Shown here: positions 26,046 to 34,134 of the stretch, one piece after another
How the letters are laid out: the number at the start of each line of letters is the position of its first letter
How positions within the stretch are numbered: the first letter of the stretch is position 1
Source: Candidatus Kryptoniota bacterium
GTDB lineage: Bacteria; Bacteroidota; Ignavibacteria; Kryptoniales; Kryptoniaceae
Direction: 5' to 3'
DNA length: 48,204 bases
Assembly (NCBI GenBank): GCA_938074445.1
Contig: CALJEK010000027.1
Span: 1-48,204 of the forward strand
Notes under the pieces: generated by a model
Database searches by the model: none
Seen by the model: the letters and a program-made list of their open reading frames with translations, nothing else
Told to the model about the DNA's origin: nothing
Translations under genes and position numbers: made by a program

Positions 26046-26570
26046 TTAAATTACCTCCATATAAGTTTTTGTTGATTTTGAAAGTGATGAAATTGTTGAT
26101 ATCCTTTTGAACTGCTCAAGTGTTACAGCATCTGTATATATCAAAGCATTCGTTGGACATGCTTCAACACACGCTGGAATCCTACCGCTTTTAACTCTAT
26201 CATTGCACCCATCACACTTTCTTGCAACTTTTCTTTCGAGATCAGGATAAATTGCGCCAAACGGACAAGCCATCGCACATTGCCAGCAACCTATACATTT
26301 TGCGCTGTTATAAACCACAAGGTTCGTTTCTTTATCTCTATAGATTGCTGAAGTTGGACACACAGCAACGCACGGAGCATCTTCACAGTGGTTACATCGC
26401 AGAGAAGCGGTAAACCCGTCAAATTTTAAAACACTATTAAATCTCGGTGGTCGAGGTTCTTCAAAAATTGCCTTATAAATATCTTTTGACATTGAATGTT
26501 CAACAGCGCACGCAATTTCACAACTCTTGCACCCAGTACACTTTGAAGGGTCGATGAAAACCTTTTTCAT
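26046..26570 (-). CDS. cooF: CooF-type polyferredoxin for CO dehydrogenase
   Basis: 174 residues from the ATG at 26570, which has GAGGAG seven bases upstream; the ATG at 26585 has no ribosome site. Sixteen cysteines form four [4Fe-4S] motifs: CTGCKSCEIAC (from Cys11), CNHCEDAPCVAVC, CIGCWQCAMAC, and CDGC...CVEAC. This is the standard CooF/HycB-like electron carrier that takes electrons from CooS and passes them on, here probably to the flavoprotein encoded in the same operon. It is the first gene after the sigma-54 promoter. Confidence 0.95.
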   Translation of the reverse strand: MKKVFIDPSKCTGCKSCEIACAVEHSMSKDIYKAIFEEPRPPRFNSVLKFDGFTASLRCNHCEDAPCVAVCPTSAIYRDKETNLVVYNSAKCIGCWQCAMACPFGAIYPDLERKVARKCDGCNDRVKSGRIPACVEACPTNALIYTDAVTLEQFKRISTISSLSKSTKTYMEVI

Positions 26571-26616
26571 TTTAACGCTCCTCATAAATTTTTAATCAAA
26601 CCAATAAATAAATCTC

Positions 26617-26631
26617 GCAATTATTGTGCCA
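26617..26631 (-). promoter_or_regulatory. Sigma-54 (-24/-12) promoter of the CO dehydrogenase/hydrogenase operon
   Basis: On the minus strand: TGGCAC (26631-26626), AATAA, TTGC (26620-26617). This is an exact match to TGGCAC-N5-TTGC, with GG and GC exactly ten bases apart. With C26617 at -12, transcription starts near 26605, leaving a 35-base leader that contains the GAGGAG site of cooF. An activator of the sigma-54 class is encoded right upstream. Confidence 0.88.
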
Positions 26632-26670
26632 GGATTAAACCGTAAAAATCAACAAAAAATTAAAACGAAA

Positions 26671-26684
26671 TGCCACAATTGACA
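26671..26684 (-). promoter_or_regulatory. Proximal candidate enhancer site (TGNCA-N4-TGNCA)
   Basis: TGCCA-CAAT-TGACA on the plus strand; TGNCA is its own inverted partner, so the 14-mer is a palindrome of half-sites. Its centre is about 72 bases upstream of the predicted start, a normal place for a sigma-54 activator. The second copy is 33 bases (about three helical turns) further upstream. Confidence 0.55.
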
Positions 26685-26703
26685 CTTCTAAAATTGATAA
26701 CTC

Positions 26704-26717
26704 TGACAAATTTGGCA
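26704..26717 (-). promoter_or_regulatory. Distal candidate enhancer site (TGNCA-N4-TGNCA)
   Basis: TGACA-AATT-TGGCA on the plus strand, same pattern as the site at 26671-26684. Its centre is about 105 bases upstream of the predicted start and 10 bases beyond the stop codon of the activator gene. Confidence 0.55.
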
Positions 26718-26727
26718 GGAAAGTTTT

Positions 26728-27669
26728 TTAAACGGTGGGAGATGAATTGCCCCCGCCACGGAGGTTAATTCTATACTTCTTTAACTTCCTGTAAAACGTC
26801 CTCAAACTCAGCCCAAGCGAATCAGCAGCCTCCTTTGGATTCGGATGCTCTTTCAAAGTTTCAAAAATCAAATACGTCTCAAAACATTCCATCTTCTCTT
26901 TGGCATTTTTCCCCTTTAAAATTTCGGGATGCTTACAGAAATGTTTCAAATAATCGGGCAAATGTTCAACTTTGATAGTAGAACCATTTGACTTTGCAAG
27001 CGAATGAATTATGACGCTTCGCAACTCCCGTATATTCCCTGGCCATGGATAACAGAAAAAAAGCTCCATTACAGAAGTGTCAACTTTGACATTCTTCCCA
27101 AAAGATTGGATAAAATACTTCACAAACTCGGGAAGGTCAAAAATTCTATCTCTCAAAGGTGGAAGTTTATAAACAAAAACGGAAAGACGATAATAAAGAT
27201 CCCTTCTAAACTCACCCCTCTCAACCTTCGCTTTTAAATCCACATTTGTTGAAGCGATGAAACGAACATCAATTTTTCTGGGCTTTGTATCTCCAACCGG
27301 TATTATCTCCTTTTCTTCAATCGCCCTCAAAATCTTCACTTGCGATTCAATCGGCAACTCCCCAATTTCATCGAGAAAAATCGTGCCACCGCTTGCCTCT
27401 TCAAAAATTCCTTTTTTGTCCTTATCAGCCCCGGTAAAAGCTCCCCTCTTATACCCAAAAAGTTCGCTTTCAAGAAGGCTCGGCGGTATCGCAGCACAGT
27501 TTATAGGGATAAAAATTTGATCTTTTCTATTTGAGTTCTGATGAATAAACCTCGCAAGAACCTCCTTCCCCGTTCCAGTTTCCCCTACTATGAGGACTGG
27601 CTCATCTGTTGAAGCAGCGATCAAAGCATCATCAAAGATATCCTTAAGCGAGCCGATAACAATGCTCAT
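26728..27669 (-). CDS. Sigma-54-dependent activator lacking a sensory domain
   Basis: 313 residues. It begins directly at the AAA+ domain: Walker A GETGTGKE (29-36), the sigma-54 contact loop GAFTGA (76-81), Walker B TIFLDE (96-101), the arginine-finger region RGEFRRDLYYRL, and PWPGNIRELRS. The C-terminus has a Fis-type helix-turn-helix (KEAADSLGLSLRTFYRKLKKY, ~280-300). No REC, GAF, PAS or V4R domain is present. There is no room for one, because tRNA-Pro lies about 110 bases upstream. Such activators (PspF-like) are constitutively competent and controlled by a partner or by abundance. It almost certainly drives the adjacent cooF promoter; the signal it responds to is unknown. Confidence 0.92.
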   Translation of the reverse strand: MSIVIGSLKDIFDDALIAASTDEPVLIVGETGTGKEVLARFIHQNSNRKDQIFIPINCAAIPPSLLESELFGYKRGAFTGADKDKKGIFEEASGGTIFLDEIGELPIESQVKILRAIEEKEIIPVGDTKPRKIDVRFIASTNVDLKAKVERGEFRRDLYYRLSVFVYKLPPLRDRIFDLPEFVKYFIQSFGKNVKVDTSVMELFFCYPWPGNIRELRSVIIHSLAKSNGSTIKVEHLPDYLKHFCKHPEILKGKNAKEKMECFETYLIFETLKEHPNPKEAADSLGLSLRTFYRKLKKYRINLRGGGNSSPTV

Positions 27670-27780
27670 AAATTTTGAGGTTTAAAATTTGAATTATGAC
27701 AAATCCCTAAAACTTGCAGGTGCTTAGGCAGGCTGTTAATAAATGAACCTAACGATTTCAAGGTGCTTTTAAATATTTAG

Positions 27781-27855
27781 TCGGGACGGCGGGATTCGAA
27801 CCCGCGACCCCTACCACCCCAAGGTAGTGCGCTAACCAGGCTGCGCTACGTCCCG
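27781..27855 (-). tRNA. tRNA-Pro (anticodon GGG)
   Basis: Cloverleaf on the minus strand: acceptor CGGGACG/CGTCCCG with discriminator A, D stem GCGC/GCGC, anticodon stem CTACC/GGTAG with loop TTGGGGT (anticodon GGG), and T arm GCGGG-TTCGAAT-CCCGC. 75 bases; CCA is not encoded. It lies upstream of the activator gene on the same strand. Confidence 0.97.
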
Positions 27856-27910
27856 AGCTTCTTTCAAAGAACAAGCTACCTCTAAAATTTACTAAATTCA
27901 AAAAACTTTT

Positions 27911-29092
27911 TCAAAATGCCCTCTCCTTTGACAACTTATCAAACACCTCTTCTTTATATCTAACCACAGTTTCCTCAATCTTGTCAAGATCTATCATCTT
28001 TATACACTCAAGATTATATGGACAAACCTTCTTCCAACAAGGCGCACATTCTAAACCCTCCGGAATCAACTTAACACCTCTATCATAAAGGTCTATCTCA
28101 ACCCACGAACTTAGCCCAAACCAGGCTATAACAAATTTTTTTAACGCGATCGCAAGATGCATCCCATATGAATCGCCAGTTATCACAATATCACATATAT
28201 TCTCATAACATATCCCGCGCCTTATCCCCTCATTTGTAGGAGTGTTAATTAACTTGCCTGCAACACCATCAATTTTGATAGAACGATTATATATCTCCTC
28301 ATTCCTCTGAGTATCTTCAGGTCCTCCAAGCAAAACAAGCTTTATCCCATCATACCTTGACAAACGCCTTATCAATTCAACATGCTGTTCAATCGTCATT
28401 TTTTTATTCGGATATAACGGCGAACAACCAGTATTAAATCCAACGACAAGTTCACTCTCTTTTATACCAACTTTACTTTTATACTCCCTCGAAAAATTTA
28501 TCTCTTCATCGGTTAAAAAAAGAACATATTCATCGCGCTTGTATTCAAGCTCGAACATCTCACATAAAATCTCCTGCCTTGTCTTTCGGTTTAGCTTAAA
28601 CTTCAACTCATCATCAAGCCCCAATTTATAATCATAACTTGCTGACTCACTTAAAGGTATAATTTGCCCATGTTCATTCATGCCATACCCAAGTTTCTTC
28701 TTTGCATTTAACTTCATCGTCAAACTCGCAGACCTCCTTGACTTATCCACATTCATTATTATATCAAATTTCATATTTTCAAGAACAAGCCATGTCTCAG
28801 GCTCCCACACAAAAACTTCATCAAGATATGGATTGTTATCAAGCAATAAGTGCGTATTTTTAAGCGTAAGCCAGTAAATTGAACTTTCAGGATATTTTCT
28901 CTTTATCGCTGGAAGAATTGATGTGGTGAGCAAAACATTCCCCATAGCATCAAGATTAATGATTAAAATTTTAACACCAAAAGGTCGCGGATCAACGCAA
29001 CCCAAATCGTAACATTTCGAATATGGATAACAAGGCTTGTAACCAGTAAAATTTTTACAATCAGGCACTTCAAAGTTGAAAATTCTTGTCAT
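27911..29092 (-). CDS. Glycosyltransferase family 9 (heptosyltransferase-like) with cysteine clusters
   Basis: 393 residues from the ATG at 29092, which directly follows the kinase gene. Starts further upstream would run 87 bases into the kinase gene and add an unlikely tail. ILIINLDAMGNVLLTTSILPAIKRKYP is the GT9 N-terminal motif. VVGFNTGCSPLYPNKKM and the late DIVITGDSYGMHLAIAL are the nucleotide-sugar-binding parts. An unusual N-terminal block (CKNFTGYKPCYPYSKCYDLGC) has four cysteines, and the C-terminal CAPCWKKVCPYNLEC has four more; together they could bind zinc or an Fe-S cluster. It probably adds a sugar to lipopolysaccharide core or another glycan. Last gene of the M28/kinase/GT9 operon. 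Confidence 0.85.
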   Translation of the reverse strand: MTRIFNFEVPDCKNFTGYKPCYPYSKCYDLGCVDPRPFGVKILIINLDAMGNVLLTTSILPAIKRKYPESSIYWLTLKNTHLLLDNNPYLDEVFVWEPETWLVLENMKFDIIMNVDKSRRSASLTMKLNAKKKLGYGMNEHGQIIPLSESASYDYKLGLDDELKFKLNRKTRQEILCEMFELEYKRDEYVLFLTDEEINFSREYKSKVGIKESELVVGFNTGCSPLYPNKKMTIEQHVELIRRLSRYDGIKLVLLGGPEDTQRNEEIYNRSIKIDGVAGKLINTPTNEGIRRGICYENICDIVITGDSYGMHLAIALKKFVIAWFGLSSWVEIDLYDRGVKLIPEGLECAPCWKKVCPYNLECIKMIDLDKIEETVVRYKEEVFDKLSKERAF

Positions 29093-29093
29093 T

Positions 29094-32000
29094 TTAATTT
29101 TGATCTTTTTCTTTGCGAAGATTATCGATAAGTTCAACAATCTCTTCAACTCTATCCAGATTCTCAATAACCCTGACACCCTCGATCCCAGCCGTCTCTG
29201 GAGTTAAACGAAGCAAAGCGATTCCCACATCGGACCTTAAAATCTTCAACTGCGCAATTGTATCTTTCAACTCCAATCTTGGCATCTTTGAATCAATAAA
29301 GATCAAACCAACCCTATCTAAATTTTCACTTAAAACTTTAACCGCAACCACCCTATCGTCAACAGTTAAAACCTTAAAGCCTTCATTTTCTATAATTGAT
29401 TTTAACCTTTTCACCAAATCAGCATCTACCGAAATAATCATTACCGTATCTTTAAAACTTCCCTCACTTGTTAAAGTCTCAGTTGAAACTTTCTCCTCTA
29501 ACTCAACAACCGGGAGATAAAAACTAACCGTTGTTCCCTCGCCAAACTTTGAATCGACCGTTATGAACCCGCTATGTGAACTTATTATCCCAAACACCAT
29601 TGACATCCCAAGCCCAGTCCCTATATCAGGTCTTTTCGTAGTAAAAAACGGCTCAAATATTTTCGCTTTCGTCTCCTCATCCATACCTATACCGTTATCA
29701 ATTACAGACACACAAACATATTTACCGGGACTTACCCTAAAAATTTCAGCATCCTTCGGAGAAATATCTTTAATGCATGTTTTAATTATCACCTTTCCAA
29801 CACCGTCAAGAAAATTTTTCTCTTTTTTCTCCACTATCGCATCCCTTGCGTTGACCACAATATTAAGCAAAGCCTGCTGTATTTCCGTCTCCGAACCGTA
29901 AACCTTAACTCCCCTTGAGTTCAATTCAACTTCATATTCAATAAAACTTGGCAATAATGTCTTTAAAACATCTACGAATTCTGACACTACCTGATCAAAC
30001 TCAAAAATTTCCGCAGATGGAATCTTCTTCCTCGTGAAAATCTTCAAGCGTTTGATAAGCTCTGAACCACGATTTGAAATTGAAATGATATTATCAAGAT
30101 ATTTATTCAAATCCTCTCTTTTCAACTCTCCCCTTTCTGCTTTCAATTTGATCACCTGCGCCGAACCTATGATAACTTGCAAAATATTATTGAAATCATG
30201 TGCCATCCCCATTGTGAATGTCCCCATCGATTCAATCCTCTGCAAATGCCTTATCATATTCTCTTGCATTTTTTCCTTAGTAGTATCAATGATAACCGTC
30301 TGAACTGCTGGTCTTCCTTCGTAATTAATTTGCTTCGAATAACATGTTAAAAAAACAATGCTCCAATCTTTTCTTATTCCCCTATACAAGGCTCGCTCTG
30401 GGAAATAATCTCCAAGCAATATTTTCAACGATCTTTGCCTCCAACTTTCTAAATCTTCTGGATGAACTAACTTAAACGGGTCAAGTTTCAAAAACTCTTC
30501 CAACTCATACCCAAAGATTTGAGCTAATCTTCTGTTCACAAATATAAATCCATTCTCATCATAAATTGCCAAGCCAACAAGTGGGTTATCCGCAAGCTCC
30601 CGGTATTTTCGTTCCGACTCAAAAATTTCCTCAGTTTGCTTACTAATTTCCTCCTCCAAATTAAAGCCGTATTTTACAGCATTGAAATAAACGAATAAAA
30701 TATACCCGAAGATAAAAAGTGACCCCAAAAGCAAGATATAATAAACCTGCAAATAGTAACCTACCCTTTTAAGCAAGTTTTCCTCATCAAGCAAATTGGC
30801 AATCACCCAGGTTTCTGTATCATTCTCAAGAAGCTCAAATCTCGCAAATGAAAATGCGTAATTTATCTTCCTTAACCATTTATGTCGACCTGGAATTGCC
30901 ACCCCACCTGAATTTGAAAGATTGATTTCACTCGCGACTATCGATTTGACATCTGAACGGACAAGTTTATTTAAAACATCATAGAAATTCTTCCCAATAA
31001 ATTCAAAATTTCCTGCGAAAAGAATAGTGCCTGTATTTGCGCTAAAAACGATCAAACTATCAAAACCACCTCTCGCCATCCTCGAAAAATGACCAAGCAT
31101 CCTCTCAACATCAATTAAACATGCAACTCCCCCAACGAACTTGCCATCCCGTTCAAATACCGGATATTCAAGTACAACTGCATCATAACCTTGAACAGCC
31201 CTAAAAACCGAACTCACTATAGGCTTTTTCAAAATTAAAAATTTTCTGTTGTGCTCTTGGTAACTTACATCCTTACCTATAGCCTTAGGGTCGACTGGAT
31301 ATGTGTACCTTAAAATTCCTTTCTCATCAACTCTGCTGACATTTCTGATATACTCAGGGAATCTCAAAAACGCGGTTTCATATTTTAAATGAAGTTTTGG
31401 AATGTCAATTCTGACCACATCCTTATCCCTTGAAAGGTCCTCAAGAACTTCAAACGATTTTTTTATTGAAAATTGAATGCTATTCCCGATGCTTTGTAAA
31501 AGTTTCGCCTTTTCATCCGCATACTTTTTAACTTCAAACTCAATATATCTTTTTATCAAAAGTGCCTGAAGAAACAAAAGAACGCCTATAAGCGGAATTG
31601 ATGTTAAAACAAATAATTTTATCTTTTTTAAAGAAACAAGTTTTATCCGCCCAGAATAAACCCTTTCAACTTTGGCGACAACCCGATTTAAATACCGTAT
31701 GATAAAAACCAATGTAAAATAAACAACATACAGAGCGATTACAACACTTATCGTCCCCATAACTAAGCGGGCGGTAAAAAGCCATAAGGGCAAAACTTCA
31801 AAAGCCACGAGCGTAAGATAAATCAACGGTTCAGCAAGAAAATAAAAGCTCAAAATTCTCAAAACATTTGCTTTGCCTTTTATCTCTGGCACCGCACCAG
31901 CGATCAAAGCAGTTAAATTAAATATCCCCCATAGTGACACGCTGCTCAAGCCATAAAAAATAGCCCCAACTTTCCAAATCAAGGTCCTTTGTATTTTGAA

Positions 32001-32405
32001 AGAAATCGGAAGATAATAAATGCCAATGAAAACAAGAGAAATCAAAACAATCAACTTAATAACTTTCCTTATCTCATTACTCAACTCCCCAGATATCTCC
32101 ACCCCAACTCTGCTGATCCCCCATAGAGCAAAAATTAAACCAACCCAAAAAACAATCGTTGCGATACTTGCCTCATAATCGTAGAGATATTCAAAGAACA
32201 AAACAAGAACAAAAGTCTGAAATGACGAGATGAAAGTTAAAATTAAACTCAAAAATAACTGAAAAAACCCCGCATGAACTCTCTTGCGCTCCCAAATTTT
32301 ATAAGAAAGATACACCAAAGTCGCTATAGGGAAAAAAGAGAAAACGAAATTTAAAATTTGGCTTATCAATTTTACACCGAAAAACATTTTGGCTTCAAAA
32401 ATCAT
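29094..32405 (-). CDS. Hybrid membrane sensor histidine kinase with PAS and receiver-like domain
   Basis: 1103 residues. Residues 1-~290 hold about eight hydrophobic helices. Residues ~300-560 resemble an extracytoplasmic Cache-type sensing domain followed by another membrane helix. A PAS domain lies at ~590-710 (NPLVGLAIYDENGFIFVN). His736 is the phosphorylated histidine in GMAHDFNNIL, then come the N box (QQALLNIVVNARDAI) and G boxes (DNGIGM, GTGLGMS). The last ~125 residues look like a receiver with Asp1038 in FIDSKMP, but the conserved Lys near the end is not evident, so it may be degenerate. Its signal and partner are unknown. It follows the M28 peptidase gene by 6 bases. Confidence 0.88.
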   Translation of the reverse strand: MIFEAKMFFGVKLISQILNFVFSFFPIATLVYLSYKIWERKRVHAGFFQLFLSLILTFISSFQTFVLVLFFEYLYDYEASIATIVFWVGLIFALWGISRVGVEISGELSNEIRKVIKLIVLISLVFIGIYYLPISFKIQRTLIWKVGAIFYGLSSVSLWGIFNLTALIAGAVPEIKGKANVLRILSFYFLAEPLIYLTLVAFEVLPLWLFTARLVMGTISVVIALYVVYFTLVFIIRYLNRVVAKVERVYSGRIKLVSLKKIKLFVLTSIPLIGVLLFLQALLIKRYIEFEVKKYADEKAKLLQSIGNSIQFSIKKSFEVLEDLSRDKDVVRIDIPKLHLKYETAFLRFPEYIRNVSRVDEKGILRYTYPVDPKAIGKDVSYQEHNRKFLILKKPIVSSVFRAVQGYDAVVLEYPVFERDGKFVGGVACLIDVERMLGHFSRMARGGFDSLIVFSANTGTILFAGNFEFIGKNFYDVLNKLVRSDVKSIVASEINLSNSGGVAIPGRHKWLRKINYAFSFARFELLENDTETWVIANLLDEENLLKRVGYYLQVYYILLLGSLFIFGYILFVYFNAVKYGFNLEEEISKQTEEIFESERKYRELADNPLVGLAIYDENGFIFVNRRLAQIFGYELEEFLKLDPFKLVHPEDLESWRQRSLKILLGDYFPERALYRGIRKDWSIVFLTCYSKQINYEGRPAVQTVIIDTTKEKMQENMIRHLQRIESMGTFTMGMAHDFNNILQVIIGSAQVIKLKAERGELKREDLNKYLDNIISISNRGSELIKRLKIFTRKKIPSAEIFEFDQVVSEFVDVLKTLLPSFIEYEVELNSRGVKVYGSETEIQQALLNIVVNARDAIVEKKEKNFLDGVGKVIIKTCIKDISPKDAEIFRVSPGKYVCVSVIDNGIGMDEETKAKIFEPFFTTKRPDIGTGLGMSMVFGIISSHSGFITVDSKFGEGTTVSFYLPVVELEEKVSTETLTSEGSFKDTVMIISVDADLVKRLKSIIENEGFKVLTVDDRVVAVKVLSENLDRVGLIFIDSKMPRLELKDTIAQLKILRSDVGIALLRLTPETAGIEGVRVIENLDRVEEIVELIDNLRKEKDQN

Positions 32406-32411
32406 CTGTTT

Positions 32412-33983
32412 TTAATCTGCAAGTTTACCCTCGTTTAACTTCGGTCTTATTCTTGAATTTGCAAGCCTGTAAACCACACGATAACAAAGTTTTGCGACTT
32501 TTTCAATTTTTGAAATGTTGATTTTATTCACCTCATCGCTTACCTTATGATAATCTTCATGCTCGCCTGAGTGAAAGAAAATAACTGGCACACCTTTCCT
32601 TGCAAAATTCGCTTGGTCGCTTCTTGGAAAATCCTTTTCACCATCGTAAGAAAATTTAAAACCAATCACTTTATTTTCCTCCTCAGCTAACCTTTTCATA
32701 TCCTCGCTATAACTCCATCCAATTAAAATTAAACTATCAATTGAATTTCGCCCGATCATATCAAGATTAACCATCGCAACTGTTTTCTCAATCGGAAAAA
32801 TTGGGTTATCGACATAATATCTTGACCCAAGAAGCCCCTTTTCTTCCCCGCAGAAAGCTATAAAGAGTATACTTCTATTAGGTTTGTTCCTGCTCAACCC
32901 AAATGCTTTCGCAACCTCCATTATTCCAACTGTTCCAGAGGCATTATCGTCAGCCCCATTGTAAATGCTGTCTTCTTGTGCTAAACCAAGAGCGGAAGGT
33001 GAAAAATAACCAATATGATCATAATGTGCACCGACGATAATTACCTCATCTTTTAATTTCGCATCGCTCCCTTCTATAAACCCCACAACATTATTCGCAT
33101 AAACATTTTCCTTCACAAAGCTTATTTTAATCTTTACTTTTGCGTTTTCAATCTTAAACGATTTCGGCTTTAAGTTTTCATCAATTGCTTTCTGAATATC
33201 TCTTAAAACTTGAACATCTCCAAAAACTTCCTTGATAAATTTTTCCCCCGCTTCGATCGCCGGTATAAACTCCCTGCGCAAATATGAAAGTTGAATCGGA
33301 AGCGAAGTCCTCGGAAGGTTTTTGAAAATTTTAGGCCAAGCATAACCGCGAGGCTTCAAAATCAGATGATTTAATGGGTCCGGCAAAATTATAACTCCAA
33401 TTGCGCCGTGCTCAAACGCATTTTGAACTTTATACCTCGGGAATGAATATCTTGTTGGGTGAATCCCATTGAAAATACTTGTGCTGTCATTTTCTTGAGG
33501 CTCATCTCTCAACACTATAACGATTTTACCCTTTACATCTATTCCTTCATAATCGTCATATCCATATTCTTTCGCAGTAATCCCATATCCTGCAAAAACA
33601 ATCTCACCCTCAATTTCACCCTCACCAAAATTATAAGGAACGAAATCACTCCCAATCTCAAAACCTATACTTTCACCATTTTTCGATAAAACAAAATAAT
33701 TCTCATCCCCAAGATCAATTTTAACAAATTCAACTCTTTGGAAATAACTCCCGTTGATAGGTTTTAATCCATACTGTTTAAATCTTTCTGCTATAAATTC
33801 AGCTGCTATGTCAAGCTCGGCGCTTGGTGTATTTCTACCTTTTAGAGAATCGGACGCAAGGAATGCAATATTCTCAAATATGCTCTCCGAAGAAATTTTG
33901 CTTAACCCCGCATCAATAACTACCTCCTCGGAAGAACACCCCATCAGAAAAACCGCGATGATAAAAGGCAAAACTCTTTTCAT
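32412..33983 (-). CDS. M28-family zinc aminopeptidase lipoprotein with PA domain
   Basis: 523 residues. The lipoprotein signal MKRVLPFIIAVFLMGC has Cys16 for lipidation. A PA (protease-associated) domain is at ~120-230 (IVFAGYGITAKEYGYDDY, VKGKIVIVLRDEP). The M28 catalytic domain follows, with two-zinc ligands in VGAHYDHIG, NGADDNASG, FCGEEKGLLGSRYY, NLDMIGRN and FFHSGEHEDYHKVSDE. It is expected to trim N-terminal residues from peptides outside the cytoplasm. First gene of an operon with a sensor kinase and a glycosyltransferase. A candidate promoter lies about 25-55 bases upstream. Confidence 0.9.
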   Translation of the reverse strand: MKRVLPFIIAVFLMGCSSEEVVIDAGLSKISSESIFENIAFLASDSLKGRNTPSAELDIAAEFIAERFKQYGLKPINGSYFQRVEFVKIDLGDENYFVLSKNGESIGFEIGSDFVPYNFGEGEIEGEIVFAGYGITAKEYGYDDYEGIDVKGKIVIVLRDEPQENDSTSIFNGIHPTRYSFPRYKVQNAFEHGAIGVIILPDPLNHLILKPRGYAWPKIFKNLPRTSLPIQLSYLRREFIPAIEAGEKFIKEVFGDVQVLRDIQKAIDENLKPKSFKIENAKVKIKISFVKENVYANNVVGFIEGSDAKLKDEVIIVGAHYDHIGYFSPSALGLAQEDSIYNGADDNASGTVGIMEVAKAFGLSRNKPNRSILFIAFCGEEKGLLGSRYYVDNPIFPIEKTVAMVNLDMIGRNSIDSLILIGWSYSEDMKRLAEEENKVIGFKFSYDGEKDFPRSDQANFARKGVPVIFFHSGEHEDYHKVSDEVNKINISKIEKVAKLCYRVVYRLANSRIRPKLNEGKLAD

Positions 33984-34008
33984 AGCGCCTTTCGTTGATT
34001 TTTAAGGT

Positions 34009-34037
34009 AAAATAAAAAATTAATGTGCTTAATTCAA
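34009..34037 (-). promoter_or_regulatory. Candidate sigma-70 promoter for the M28 peptidase operon
   Basis: On the minus strand TTGAAT (34037-34032), 17-base spacer, TATTTT (34014-34009). Each box matches the consensus at four of six positions. Confidence 0.3.
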
Positions 34038-34076
34038 GTCTACGAAAGAAGCATCCTGACATCTCGCGGATTGTTA

Positions 34077-34105
34077 TTGATAATGAGGACAAAATTTGTT
34101 ATAAT
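34077..34105 (+). promoter_or_regulatory. Sigma-70 promoter of the ECF sigma-factor operon
   Basis: TTGATA (34077-34082), exactly 17 bases, then a perfect TATAAT (34100-34105). Transcription would start near 34112, some 23 bases before the ATG at 34135. This is the closest match to the housekeeping consensus that I found in the window. Confidence 0.7.
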
Positions 34106-34134
34106 TAAACAAAGCAAAAATAACTTTGAGTTTC

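Noticed and set aside
26586-26727. CooA/CRP-type site upstream of cooF
   Set aside because: No TGTCG-N6-CGACA or TGTGA-N6-TCACA was seen; the palindromes found are TGNCA-N4-TGNCA and match an enhancer layout better.
27670-27855. tRNA-Pro as an integration site for a mobile element carrying the CO/H2 operon
   Set aside because: No integrase, no direct repeat of the tRNA 3' end and no transposase were found in the window.
27856-27877. AGCTT...AAGCT inverted repeat after the GT9 gene as a terminator
   Set aside because: Only a five-base A/T-rich stem with a 12-base loop; too weak to call.
29113-30303. Plus-strand open frames opposite the sensor kinase
   Set aside because: Antisense shadows of the kinase domains; no ribosome sites or recognisable motifs.
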